Made by a program: the position numbers and the translations under genes. Below are positions 10,640 to 22,499 of a stretch of DNA of 64,000 nt, piece by piece; within the stretch, counting starts at the first letter, position 1; every line of letters begins with the position of its first letter. The stretch lies in the NCBI GenBank assembly GCA_007258455.2, contig VDFB02193867.1, forward strand, positions 563,597,291-563,661,290, written 5' to 3'. A model generated the notes under the pieces. That model was given only the letters and a program-made list of their open reading frames with translations, was not told the DNA's origin and did not search any database. The DNA is from Sequoia sempervirens (taxonomy: Eukaryota > Streptophyta > Pinopsida > Cupressales > Cupressaceae).

Positions 10640-13600
10640 TCAAACAAAAGCAAACAAGGTTAGATTTAAAGAAAATCAAGTGTTGAAACTTGAAATTCAT
10701 AAATAATTTTTTAATGCTTAGAGCTTTCATTTTCTATTTTAAGCCAACTAGATCAATTTGGGGGTTTAAAATGAATCAGTGATTTAATTTTTTCTAAAGT
10801 TGGTTAAAACAAAACCCTAGAAACTCACTAGCTTTTGGATTTGGTTAAAATTGAACAATCAACTTCACATTTTGTTGGGTGCTTTAAAAAAAACTCATCA
10901 TTGCTTTGAGGCTAAAATGAACAAGTGCTTGATTTGTGTGATTTTTTCCTTGGTGCATTTTGAGGGCTTATCCCCTCCCCTTGTGCTTCGTACAATTTGA
11001 GGTGCAAGAGAAACACTCAAAATGCATTTTATTTCTTTGAGTCACCTTTAAGAGAGGGCTTACTATGAGAAACACCTCACAACAATAAACCCATAGGAAA
11101 GTTTTTGCAAGCACGTTTATTGGTGGGCTACATCAAAGTGTGTGAAATCATGAGAAATTAGTACCAATCCGTGCCAACAATAGACTACACCTAATCCCAT
11201 GCCTTAAGTGGAAGAAGAACAGTTGAAGAGCCTTAAGTGGCCAAGCAGGTGAGTGTTGGTTCCAGTGTTCATGGTTTTTTGTCATTAAGAAACTTGTTTG
11301 TAGTAGCTAACCAATCAATCCAACGAGTTTATCAAAGTGATGCATTGGAACTTAGATTCCAAGAAGTTACTTGCCATGCCCAATCTTGGTTAAAGTATAG
11401 AGGTTAAGACTTCATTCTAACATACCTTTTTACTCTCTCCTTGGTTGCATGTAAAATCATCTCTTCTACTATGAAGGGCATGAGGTAATCCCACCAAGGA
11501 AAACATACCAATTGAGCTAGGATGTTATATTGCTTGTGAGTCAGTTCGAAAACACCGTGCTTGGATCCAGAATATTGAGACAAACATTCAACAAATCATC
11601 AAAATTTCAAACCCTTTGGGAGGAACAAATACCTTTGAAAAGTCCACATGTTACTGCTTGTCCCTAGGGGTTCTTGTCCCTAGAAGGATTCTAAACACTG
11701 AGACCTATATCTCAATTTGTTCATTTCAAAGTCAAGAATAGGAAACTATGCTTTTCAAACCTTGATTTTCACATAATGGACTTTGTGGAATGAAAATGGA
11801 ATTAAGACATAGACATTCAGTTTAAAAACTAAGAAAGAAGTGTGTTTGTGGTAAAAGCAAGTCATTAAACAAGATTAACAAGATTAACTCAAATTAAACC
11901 CCACACATGTGCTTGTTTATCTTTTTTTTATCCTTCAAGCAAACATTGGTCTTTTGGTTTGAACTACTCTTAGAGAAAAGTGTGTTCTTCAATATCTTGC
12001 TTTAGTAAACAAAGTTTCTCTAAGTCTCTTAGGATAAAAATCAAATCTTTCATCCATCTACCAAACATCAAAATCAAAATCACCTCACAAACAATCCTTG
12101 GAAATCTTGAAAAAATACCTCATGCTAAACTTTATGCAAATCATTTGAACCAAATGAAAATTATTTTGTTTGATTAGATGTGTGTAGAGGAATCCTTCTC
12201 CACATATTTAGTCAAATTGTTAATCCTTGTGAACAAGTCTATCCTTGATAACATCCAACATCTTGTGGTTTAAGAGTTCACTACCAAAATCCAAAATCAA
12301 ATAAAAATCATCTTATTTGGTTAGGTGTGTTTAGATGAATCCTTCTTTACACATTTAGTCAAATTAACATCTTGTGGACAAATTTACTCTAGGACAATAT
12401 CCAACCTCTTAGAGTTTTCAAGTTCACTATCCAAATCAAATCAAAACATCAATCCAAGTGCTAAGGTTTAGTATCCTCTTCAAGATTTCCAAAGAGTTCT
12501 AATCATTCACCAATCATCCATCTTTCATATCTCATCGTCATCCTTTTGATCCTTAAAATATTAGACTTTCTTTTTTGTACCTAGATTTTGGATCTACCCA
12601 AAGAATTAGAGATTCACCTCCCACATTCTTGAAAATTGATCCTTACTTTTATAGTCTGAACTAGACCTCAACACAAGAAAAAAATCAAATATAAACTTGA
12701 TCCATACATCATGAGTAATCCAAGTCAATTGAACTTTCAAAGCCTTACAATGTCAATTTATTATCAACATTCACATCTATACAATCCATACATGGGATCA
12801 TTATCTCCTACAAACCTCAATGGTACAAAAAATGTGAGTACGCCCATTTAAAAGTTTGGAACACCTTTCCCAATGGTAGGTTTACATCCAAGTCCAAACT
12901 TAAAAATCTATCAACCAAACACCCAATGAATGAGCCTTCAAATGAACAACATCATCTCATCAAATGCCTACATGCCAAATATGAATGTACCAAGTACAAC
13001 TTTACCAAACATGAATATTTTGAATCCAAACTTAGTAAAATTTGGAATGGATATGTTTGCAAATCATACAAATGTTGTTCAAATTCAAAAAAATATGTTA
13101 ATGACTCCATGTATTGATCCAAGTCAAGGTAACACCATGCAAAAACAAAGTTACCTAAATCAAGACAATATGATTCCCAACACCAACAATGTTCAACTTC
13201 AACCTATCATTCCAAATCTAAATGTCATCCCAAATCGGAACATTGTCCAAAATCAAATTTTCCATGATCCCATACAAACACCGCCAACATACATTCTAAA
13301 TCAGCTTGAACAAAAGTCAAAACAACTATATCAAGAGTGACAAGATCAAAATCAAGATCAAGTTTTGCTAGACCAAATTGCTTCACTTAACAAACTAACG
13401 GAAGCCTTGAAACAAGAAACATTTTTACTCCAAAATCAATACACTCTTCCATTGGTTGAACCATGTCATCAGAGTGTTGAGTTGTATCCACAAACACATC
13501 AAGAACAATATCTCCAATGTCAAGAGGTTGGAAATCAAAATCAACAACATGAAAAAAAAACCCAATCACCACATCTCCAATTACTACAAGATCAAATCTC

Positions 13601-16600
13601 ACAAGGTAACAAACAAAAATACAAACATGGGGGAGCCATCGAATTGATCATACAATAATTGGTACAAGAAAATATCATCAAGCTCCCCATCCATGGGAAC
13701 TATCAAGAACCCGTAGTTAAACCACTAGGGTATAACAAGGAGCACCATTGTGATTTTCACAAAACAAAGGGACACACAACATGAAGTTGTATTTGACTCA
13801 AAAATCTCATCCAATACCTCATTGATCAAAAGATAATCACTATTGGGGATAATGATGAACATTCAAGCACTATTGATAGCATTGATAATCTCCCCACCAC
13901 AATTGCTGAAAGCAATGATCAAGATCTATCCATTAAAGAGCACATTGAAGATGTTTCTATCTCGTTTGAAGATCAAATCAACATAGGTCAAGAGTCACTT
14001 TTCAATCATGATGAAAATCCACCAACAACACTTGACAATGATCCAATTCAAGAAATGTCAACATCACTTGACTCTATGGTTGAAGACATTGACAATCTCT
14101 CCAGCACAATTTTTTAAAACAATGTTTAAGATATTTGCATTAATGAGCACATTGAAGTTGTTTCTACCCTATCAAAGGATCAACTCACCATACATCAAGA
14201 GCCACTTTTTAGTGATCTATTTCAAGGAGTGTTAGAATTATTTGATTCTATTGACATAATGCACAATCCATCATCCAATGATCATATTGAAAATGTCTCT
14301 ACATCACCTTATGAGTTAGAGGATATATCTCAAAAATATATTCCAAAGCATGATCAAAATCTTCCACCAAAGTCTAGCAATGGTCCTTCCCAAGACATGT
14401 TGAACCCCTTTGACCTCAAGGTTATAGATACTGAAGGAATCCTCAACTTGACATTTGATCCAACTACACTCAAAGATCAAGAGGATATTGTGCTGCTTCT
14501 TATGCCTAATGAAGATATCCATGAACCCTTTGTAAGCAATCCATCCTTTGAAATTGACCCATGCCAAGAACTTGATCCAAAGAATGTCAAAAGCAATCCC
14601 AAAATTAATCAAGATCAAGAATTTGTATCTCCAAGATAATACAATGATCTATGGACACTCTCTTATCTATACAAGATGTCACAAATTATGATCATGTCCA
14701 TATAACACATACTCCTCCATCTACCTATGAGATGCTTTCTGTGGATTGACACATAGATGATCTTAATTTAGAATAGGATTCCTTTACTCCTAACATTATT
14801 ACACAAAAAGAGTAGGTTATCAATTCCTACAATCAAACCGAGTTGTCAACATTATGATCGAATATATCCCAATTTTAGACTAAGGACATCACGTATGAAG
14901 ATATCCAGGAAACTGGTCAGATAGAACAAAATATTCCAAAGTGAACAAAGCATCCAATCAAAATAACATCATTTGTAGTGGTCATTTATCAGAGAATTCA
15001 TTCTAAACAAGAGCTTTTAGAATAGGAAGAATCAAATCATGAAGGTAATAATTCCACAATACTAGGGGCAACTATGTCTCACACAAACATTTGCATAAGG
15101 AGCACGAAGAATCTTTATGGTGAAACCAATGCCAATACTACAACCAGCCATGTCATGAATCCTCATCCACCCATCACCCCATCCACGAATTGGGACCAAT
15201 GTCAAAATAAAGATTTGAATCAAAGAAAAAAGAATGTTATAAAAGAAAAAGAAGCTAAGAAGCATAGCGGAAAAATCAAATACACATGGATACTAAAGAA
15301 TACAAAGGAAGATTATCCCTATCAAACTCCATCAGTCAAAGATACTAAGGGGAAAAGTAAAAAAGGAAAAAGTATCCATCAAAGATGTCCAAAAAAGAAA
15401 AATAAGGCTTCTCAAGCAATGTACAAAGTATATCAATTAGTTGGTCCTAATTCTATATGCACTTCCATATCTAGCCATCATTGCTCATCTTCCCAAGTTT
15501 GGAGAGTCAAAGGTTCCAAACTGTCAACCAATCCATGATCTCTTATCCCTAAACACACTCCATCCACACCTCCATGCATAATATCCAATTCTCACATTGA
15601 CCATGTGTTGGAAATGACCCTTCATCATAAGGATTTAGAAGGCACTCTATCACGATGTGCACACAAGGATGAAGTTAACCCCAGTATCAACAAAGTAGAT
15701 CAAGAATCTCAAAAGTTGCATTCAAGTGCACGTATCTTGCCAAAGTAGCTTTTGCAGGCAGCATATCGATGGCACATTATGATAGAAGCGTCTACATCAA
15801 CACCACAAGGTGATTCAACATGACCTTAAAATCTTTTAAAAAATAAAAAAATATCTAAAATCCAAAAAAAATAGAAAAAGGATTGAAAATAGTAAAGAGA
15901 AAAATCATCCTCCAATGAAAATTGCATGGGCAACACTTTGGGTAGGTACCATGATGAAAACCTAGCAAATAGGAGTCATGTGTAGAATAGAGCATCTGCG
16001 TGCACCAATTCAGGTGGAAGCATCTCATCCTATCCATAATAAATCTAGCACTTCATCAATCTTATCCATAATAAATCCATTCATGCATGAACCATTTATC
16101 CAATCCATTTTCATCCATCTATATCCATCTTCGACATTATCTTGATCTTGGTAGAAGTTTGGTGTACACTTTACACTTGCTTACACTAAACATCTTGACA
16201 TTAACCATTTTCATTGATCCTATCCTATCCCAATGGTATTTGAGCCATGAAGCATTATCCGATGAGAATTATTTATTCATACATCTTATCACAAGATAAT
16301 CCATATCCATCCATCTGCATGCCTATCCAAGCATCCATCCATGACATTTGATACATTGCTAGACACTAGGAGCAGATATTTACATCTTTCTTCAAGAATA
16401 AATCTTGATGTATATCCTCCAACTTATGTGGTGATCCAAAAATTGGAAAACGTGAAATAAAATTGTCCACCACTTTTGAGCAAATATGCAAATCACTAGT
16501 GCATGGCATATTTTGACAAGAAGATGTTCCTTATCAAGTGTTATCTTCAATCAAACATCAATCCAAACAATCACTATCAGTTGCATCTAATGAGTGCTTC

Positions 16601-17246
16601 AACGTCACATCAAATCATCCAAAACATATTTTGTTTCAAACCAAGCTTCAAAATATTGATCAATCAAATCCATTCAATCCCTCATCATCTTGGGATATCC
16701 ATCCCAATCCATGTGTTGCTTAACACTATCCTTACACTGTTGTGTATCGTCAATAATTTTATCATCATCAATCCATTGATTCGATCAATCAACCTTAGCT
16801 TGGTTTTTTACAACAATCCCAAATAGATCATGAATATCATCAGGCATATCCATATCCAAATCATCAAAAGCATGCAAAAACAAAAAAACATCAAAAAATA
16901 TCAAAATCCAAAAATAATAATCCATAAAATAGAAAAATATCAAAAACATAGTAATCTGAACTTCTCTGAGCTTAAACGTAAGCAAGGCTAATCTTTGATC
17001 AACCCCTGAGACATCAAAATCCAAAAAAATCCAAAATCACATCTCAAAAAACCCCAACACATTTAAAAATTTGAAAATCAAAACATTTGAAAATCTCGAA
17101 AAATACCAAAAATGACTTCAAAACATTTGTAAAACTCAAAAATCCAAATGTTTGAAAAAATCCATTTTGTCTCATCTCACTTTCACCCACAATAAATGCC
17201 ACTCATAATAAATGATCATCATCTTCAACCTTTGGTAAAACAATCA
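10640..17246 (+). mobile_element. R1 non-autonomous retroelement, copy 1 (3' truncated)
   Basis: R1 is defined here by three related copies: this one, minus-strand copy 2 (46318-54370) and plus-strand copy 3 (43790-45201 plus 60334-64000). Copy 1 has a non-coding leader of about 2 kb (10640-12710), the gag-like frame 12711-15823 and a 3' region (15824-17246). The 3' region contains CCATCCAT runs and a low-complexity block of CATCAAAATCCAAAA repeats (about 16850-17170). It stops abruptly at 17246 where the giant LTR begins. Copy 2 continues past the equivalent point (about 47400), so the giant element cuts into this copy. No pol motif is present. Confidence 0.65.
12711..15823 (+). pseudogene. 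R1 gag-like protein, copy 1
   Basis: The frame starts at an ATG giving MSNPSQLNF, which is conserved as MSNPNQLNF in copy 2, and ends near DST-stop at 15821-15823. It encodes about 1,000 residues. The N-terminal third is rich in Asn, Gln and Pro. A segment follows that includes LDQIASLNKLTEALKQE (coiled-coil-like). A zinc knuckle C-X2-H-X4-H-X4-C sits at 13749-13790 (CDFHKTKGHTT, stop, SC). An acidic Asp/Glu/Ser/Ile-rich region with repeating IHQEPLFSDLFQ-type phrases comes next, and a Lys-rich C-terminal part last. Several stops (one inside the knuckle) and at least one frame change between 14640 and 15074 break it. The knuckle type is known from plant Ty3/gypsy Gag proteins. No protease or reverse transcriptase follows, so I infer a gag-only, non-autonomous element. 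Confidence 0.6.
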
Positions 17247-18123
17247 TGTTGATGGTGTTTTTATGCACTTCTCAACACGGGTAGTGCATAGGCGTATTAC
17301 CTCTCTTGAAAGACAATCTCCCACAATCAAATTGCAGAACACTATCCCAAGGTCTCTCAGATGTCAGGTCTTAGATACCTCAGTAGTTTGATGTGATTTT
17401 CTAGAATCACAAGGTGGTCTTATAGAAATACAAAGTGTGGATCGCGAGAAGCGTAGTCGAATCTTTGAAAGGAGTCCTTACTATGAAGCTGATTATGTCT
17501 TTGTAAAGTTTCAAAACAACGGCCTTGAGCTCCATCTAATTCTGATTTGGATTTAATGTGCAATGAACCTTGGTATTGTTCAATTTCTAAAAAAAGTGGA
17601 AAGAAGCGAAGGAAAGAAAGTTCCTAAGTCTAAAGCTTGCAATGAATAGTGACAATGGAGTTCCTGCAATGGACAATCCTTCAAACAATATCCCACTTAA
17701 CCAGGGATTTCACAGTATCATGGAAATTGTGCTATCTTCTAAGGGCTGCAGATATTTCATCCTTCATCCACCATATGCATGCATGAATTAAAGATAAATG
17801 TTTGGGGCAGCTTCAAATCAAGTCCAGGCTAACTTTGCATAGCTATCTACCTTCAGCAAACAGCAAAAAGTATGGACTAAGGGATCATCAACAATGCAGG
17901 AATTTTCACAAACACCAAACAACATTCTTCAGATTCAACTAAATACAGTAAACAGCTAACTAAACAGCCACAAGATCTAAACTAAACATGTGAACTTGGA
18001 GAAATGAATCAAATGGCAAGAGAGAAATCAAGGAAATACACCAAGTCAATGATATTTCTTATAAATTTCTGCAGCATGCCTTTACAACAACTCAACTCTC
18101 CCTTTGCAAATGAGGAGAGTGCT

Positions 18124-18133
18124 CTATTTATAG
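18124..18133 (-). promoter_or_regulatory. LTR TATA box, left giant LTR
   Basis: The minus strand reads CTATAAATAG, followed by AGCACTCTCC, a strong plant TATA match. It is conserved in the right LTR at 34001-34010. Transcription from here would run into R-U5 and, from the right LTR, into gag, which supports the minus-sense orientation. Confidence 0.6.
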
Positions 18134-18267
18134 TTTTCAAAAGTTAAACGAATGGCCAAGATTCATTAAAATTGTGTGGCCAAGATTCATTACAAAATAG
18201 GGTTTCACCTACCCCCAAATAGATTTACAATTTAAAAACATCTTTTGTCCCTTCCCTGTTTCATCAT

Positions 18268-21200
18268 CTAGTGGATGACACTATTGCTCTTTCGTCTTGT
18301 AGCTAATTGCTGTCCTCTTGGCTGTAGCTACTCTTCAGGGAGGTCTTCTTCCTTGGCTGGGCTATCTTCTTGCTCCTTGGAAGCTGCGTGTTCAATGTAC
18401 TTGAGGATGACGGCCTAAAGCTTATCTATCTCGAGGATCTCGCATCTTAATGCTTGGTAGCTCCATTCTTTGGCGTTCTCTTCTAATCTTCATCATACTT
18501 CGAGCCCTGGTCTCTGAATAGCTCCGATCGATCAAAGGCACGGGCAACAAAACTCAGGAATTCTGTGGTGATTTCTCCGGCTGTCCCGTCCTTCATCTTC
18601 TCCTGGAAGTATGACCTCACCTTCTCGACATCCATTTGCACCGTGGGCATATCATAGCCCATCATCAGCTTGAGATACTCGGTGCATTATGCCCTGATCT
18701 CCTTGATCCACTCGATATCTGGATCCACTCTACTCTAGATTTGCTCCAGCCTGTCCCTTTGGTTGATGAGGTCTCTACGCCATACATCCACCAACCAATG
18801 ATCCTCTTTTTTTAGCTCTAGGTTTTCTTCCCATGTGTTCTCTGGCATCTGAAGAATGGCTTCAATTCTTGGGAAGGTGGAGTCGTGGATCGCAGGAAAA
18901 CTAGTGCAGAGGTTCTTCATGCTTTCCAGGGATTGGATCAAATCAAAGAACTTATTGGCTATCTGCACAGCCAAGCTGATTCCCACGTTTCCAATGCTTA
19001 CGACCTGTTGGAACCAATTCTTAGTTGTTTTCTCTAAGTTCTTCCTTCTCTCCATCTTGTCAATCTGCTCCTTTGAGAGCAATTGTCGTGCGGCTGTGGA
19101 GGTGTTGGGCAGGTCATCCACCGAGGACCACTATTGGATATAGTCCATTAAGGCAGCAACCTGAGCTTTGAGTTCATCCTTGGTGACCTTGTCTTGCTTG
19201 ATCAGATGCACCACTGTGGCCATCGACTCCTCCAGATGTTTGACCTTCTCCTCTCTAGTCGCTGTTCCTAGGTCAATGGTGGAGATGCTGTAACTCACCC
19301 CTACTTGGCCAACTATAGGCATTGCAACTTGCGCTGCTTGGGAGCCGGAAGCGTCCATCGTTATTTTGGAACGGACCTTAGGCTTCTTCTCCTTCTTCAC
19401 TGTTGTCAGGGGTCGAGCCAAGATGGCCTCCAATCTTGCCCTTGGGTCTTTCAGAACAGGAGTAGTCTCCTCCAGCTGTTTCTCCAACCAGTCGGGCATG
19501 GCGGATTTGTCCTTGGGTGCATCATGGCTACCCTCACCTTTTTCTGTTATAGGCAAGACTTCTGCCTCCTTTTCCTTTTGGGGTTCCTCCTTCTCCTTGG
19601 CAGTATCCTCTTCCTCGTCGGAGTCCTGAATGAATATGAGGCACTTGACGGGTGTCTTGGTGGACAATATACGGGTGGGATCATCTTCTTTTGCTGCCTC
19701 CTCTCTTTCCTTTCCTTTAGCAGCCTCGGCTTCGGGGCTCTTCTCAACACGGGCCTCAGCCTCAGATAAATCCCTTCGTGGCTATTCCTCCGATGGCTGT
19801 CTCTCTTCATCATGTGATGACTGCTCTGCCTCCTCCCCAACATCCTTTGGCTGCTGAGCTGACTCCTCCTCAATGTCCTCATCAAATGCCTAAATAATCT
19901 CCTTGGCACCCGAGCCATCCTCCTCATCCCTGCTCTCGGAAGAGCCTATCTCTTCCTCCTCATAGGCCACCTTGTCGATGGTTCTGTGTTCGTACTCGAG
20001 GTTCTCGTAGTAATCATCGGCCTCTTCCTGAATAGGAATCGAGGCTTCCTACTCCCGCTCCTCCAACTCTTTCGAGATTTGCATCATGGCTTCCATGGCT
20101 AGCGGCCCTGTTGGCTATTGTGAAGGCTGAGCTGTTGTGAGGGCTTGGGCAAGGGCTGCTTGGAGAGCAGGGTCCATTAGGATCTGTGAGAGCTCAGGAG
20201 GGAGACTCTGTAGGTGCCGCGTAATAGCCTCGGGCACAGTGGAAAGAGGAACAGGCGATGCTATTGTTGCAAAAGGCAGGGAGGTAATGGGTGACATGGT
20301 AGCAGAAGAGGAAGGGGGAGTGGTCATGCCAGAAGAGTCATCGACGTTGATTATTGACCCGGCCGGGGGCGAGGAGGCAAGGTGGACAGAAATGTCCACT
20401 GCCTGCGGAGATGAGGCGATTGCGGCCTGAGAGACAGGTGGCACGACAGTCGAGGGAGGAAGGAGCAAGGGAGGCTGCACTTCTATTGTAATCATTGTTT
20501 GCTTGAGCCTCTTGGGAGATGAGCCTCCCATGTCTTTCTTCGCTTGCTCCTTAGGGTCCGCAGATTGATCCGTCTCAGTTTCTTTTCTCTTTTGAGACCT
20601 GGTGACCAGGGGAGACTTGGAAGTCTCCCCAGCTGATGTGGTAGCAGCCACGTCCTCTGTGGCGCTCGGCTCACTCTTGAGTGCCTGATATGTCAGGACC
20701 ACTCCTTGTTGTTTCATTTGTGCCACCTGCCCATTGACCCACTCCTTAGTGTGAGTTATGATCAGCTAGGTGATAATATCCAGGTCATCTACCTCTTGCT
20801 CGTCCCAGTCTATGGAGGGGATTGCCAAGTTGGCAACCGCAGGGTATCTTGGGTGCATGATTGTAGACTAGTCTTCCTCGAGCTGGTCGGGCACTTGGAA
20901 CAATTGTACCCTCCTTAGGAACTGCACAGTCATGCGCATGTAGTGCCTCATGCGTACTTCCTTGTCATCTTTGCAATATGCCCAGAATTATTCAATATGG
21001 TATTTGTGGGTGTATGCTGACCCTAACGCCTTCCTAACATGGCCATGTGGGTCCATTCGTGGGTGAGCCGTGTACCAGTCAAAGTTATATTCTTTAAGCT
21101 CTTTCTCAGAGTTACCGGTGCACTGAGATGTTTGCAGTCGATATAGGCCTTGGCCGAGGGTCATGGGAGAGGGGATCCCTGCTACCTGCTTGTTGCCAAA

Positions 21201-22376
21201 GACCGTCTGAATGTGTTGGAGCTGCCAGGAAATCTGTAGGAGAATGATCCGGTCTTTTGGGTATCTTGGCAACTTGTTCGGCCATTCCGTGAATCCCTGG
21301 GCACGGATGTCAGTGAACTTAGGGAATTGGATGAACAGGAAGGCATACTCCTTTAGAAGTGCCCTGGCGCTATGGGAAACCCTCCTTTTGAAATCCCCGG
21401 CAACCAATTTGATGATGTGGCAAATGAAGGCGTCATTGACCCGGCAGTACTCCTTGAAGTTGCGGTATTGGAGCTGTGAGTACTTGTCAAAAGGCTTGAG
21501 CCCTCGCCTGTGCCCCTGATCTGGTGCAACAAATAGTCCATTGTATTGCCTTTGGCCTACCAGGGAGTATACCAGGTATGAGGTCATGTAAAAATTGAAG
21601 CTTTTCTTAACGTTCACAAACTGCTCGTGGAAGCAGTTGCTAATGATCCCTCCCCAGTCGAATGAGGTCTTAGTGTTCACATCTTCATTCCCTCGTAGGA
21701 TCTGCTCGATGTAATATGCCATCCACTCTTGGAAGTAGTTGGCTGCCGGGAGACCCATGACCCTACTTAGCATAGTCACCAAGTCGTGGTAATCTTCGTG
21801 GAAGTCGCTGCGGAACATTTCTTGGGGAGCCTTCGTAGCCCTACCCCATTTCTCCTTTAGCCAGTAAAGGTTAATTGATTTCTTGCAGCCCAATGGATTG
21901 GCATCCCACACCGCCTGACACTGCTCCAAAGTGGTGACCTCCATATGTGGGAATGTGGGAATGTGGAAGGTTTTAGTGATTCCTTATGGCGACATGTCGG
22001 TGAGGATTTTCCCCTCCTTGTCCACGATTGTTCTGGTGTCCATTTGGTAGGCTTCTCGGCAAGCCATTACTAGTTCAGGTGCCACCAGAGAGGGAGGGAA
22101 GCTGGCAGCCTTGGCAATTCTGCTTTGGCATATTAATCTGGCATTCTTTGTTTTAGGGTCGACCTTGACCCTCCAGGTGAACTCATCTATGTCCACCTAG
22201 CTGATGTTCGTATCTGAGATCTCTTTCTAGTCTATTAAGACCTTCGACTGGAGCGGTTCACCCTGAAACTAAAACTTCACCTGATCTTTATCGTCTTTTC
22301 CCCGAGTGGCTCTCCCTGATTTCTTGCCCTTGTCCTTTTCGGTGGAGGCCCCTGAAGTTCTTGCAGCCGATTCCAT
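18268..22376 (-). pseudogene. orfL, LTR-encoded protein of unknown function, left copy
   Basis: The frame starts at MESAARTSG (22376) and stays in one frame to about 18483. There a 10-base deletion relative to the right LTR shifts it before the shared stop at 18268-18270. It encodes about 1,370 residues. After a Lys/Gly-rich start comes a globular region of about 450 residues (VDIDEFTWRVKVDPKTKNA; then CKKSINLYWLKEKWG, FHEDYHDLVTMLSRVMGLPA and FDWGGIISNCFHEQF). A Pro/Ser/Thr/Ala-rich linker follows, then a strongly acidic Glu/Lys region, then a C-terminal helical region (KAQVAALMDYIQ and KMERRKNLEKTTKNWFQQV). I recognise no enzyme motif. In-frame stops include those after 21988, 20988 and 19131. 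It lies in U3, in the same sense as gag-pol. It could be an accessory protein or a captured gene. Confidence 0.6.
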
Positions 22377-22499
22377 ATATCCTACAAGCAAAGGGTGAAG
22401 TTAGTGTAACAAAACATCAAAAGCATTCATGTTAGTCCATATTTTGAGCATATTATCTAAATAATTAATCAAGTACATCATAAATCCTAATCCTAGATG

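Noticed and set aside
13387..13602. Antisense frames over the R1 gag-like gene (also 60831-61196 and 62010-62195)
   Set aside because: They are mirror frames of the Gln/Asn/His-rich coding strand and recur only because the sense strand is conserved.
17240..17260. Target-site duplication of the giant element
   Set aside because: No 4-6 base match between AATCA (left) and CATTC (right) at any reasonable boundary shift; only CAT is shared in shifted register.
19305..19857. Plus-strand open frames of 75-154 codons (also 35168-35720)
   Set aside because: They lie exactly opposite orfL in both LTRs, are Ser/Leu/Phe-biased and have no domains. They are antisense shadows of the Glu/Lys-rich part of orfL.
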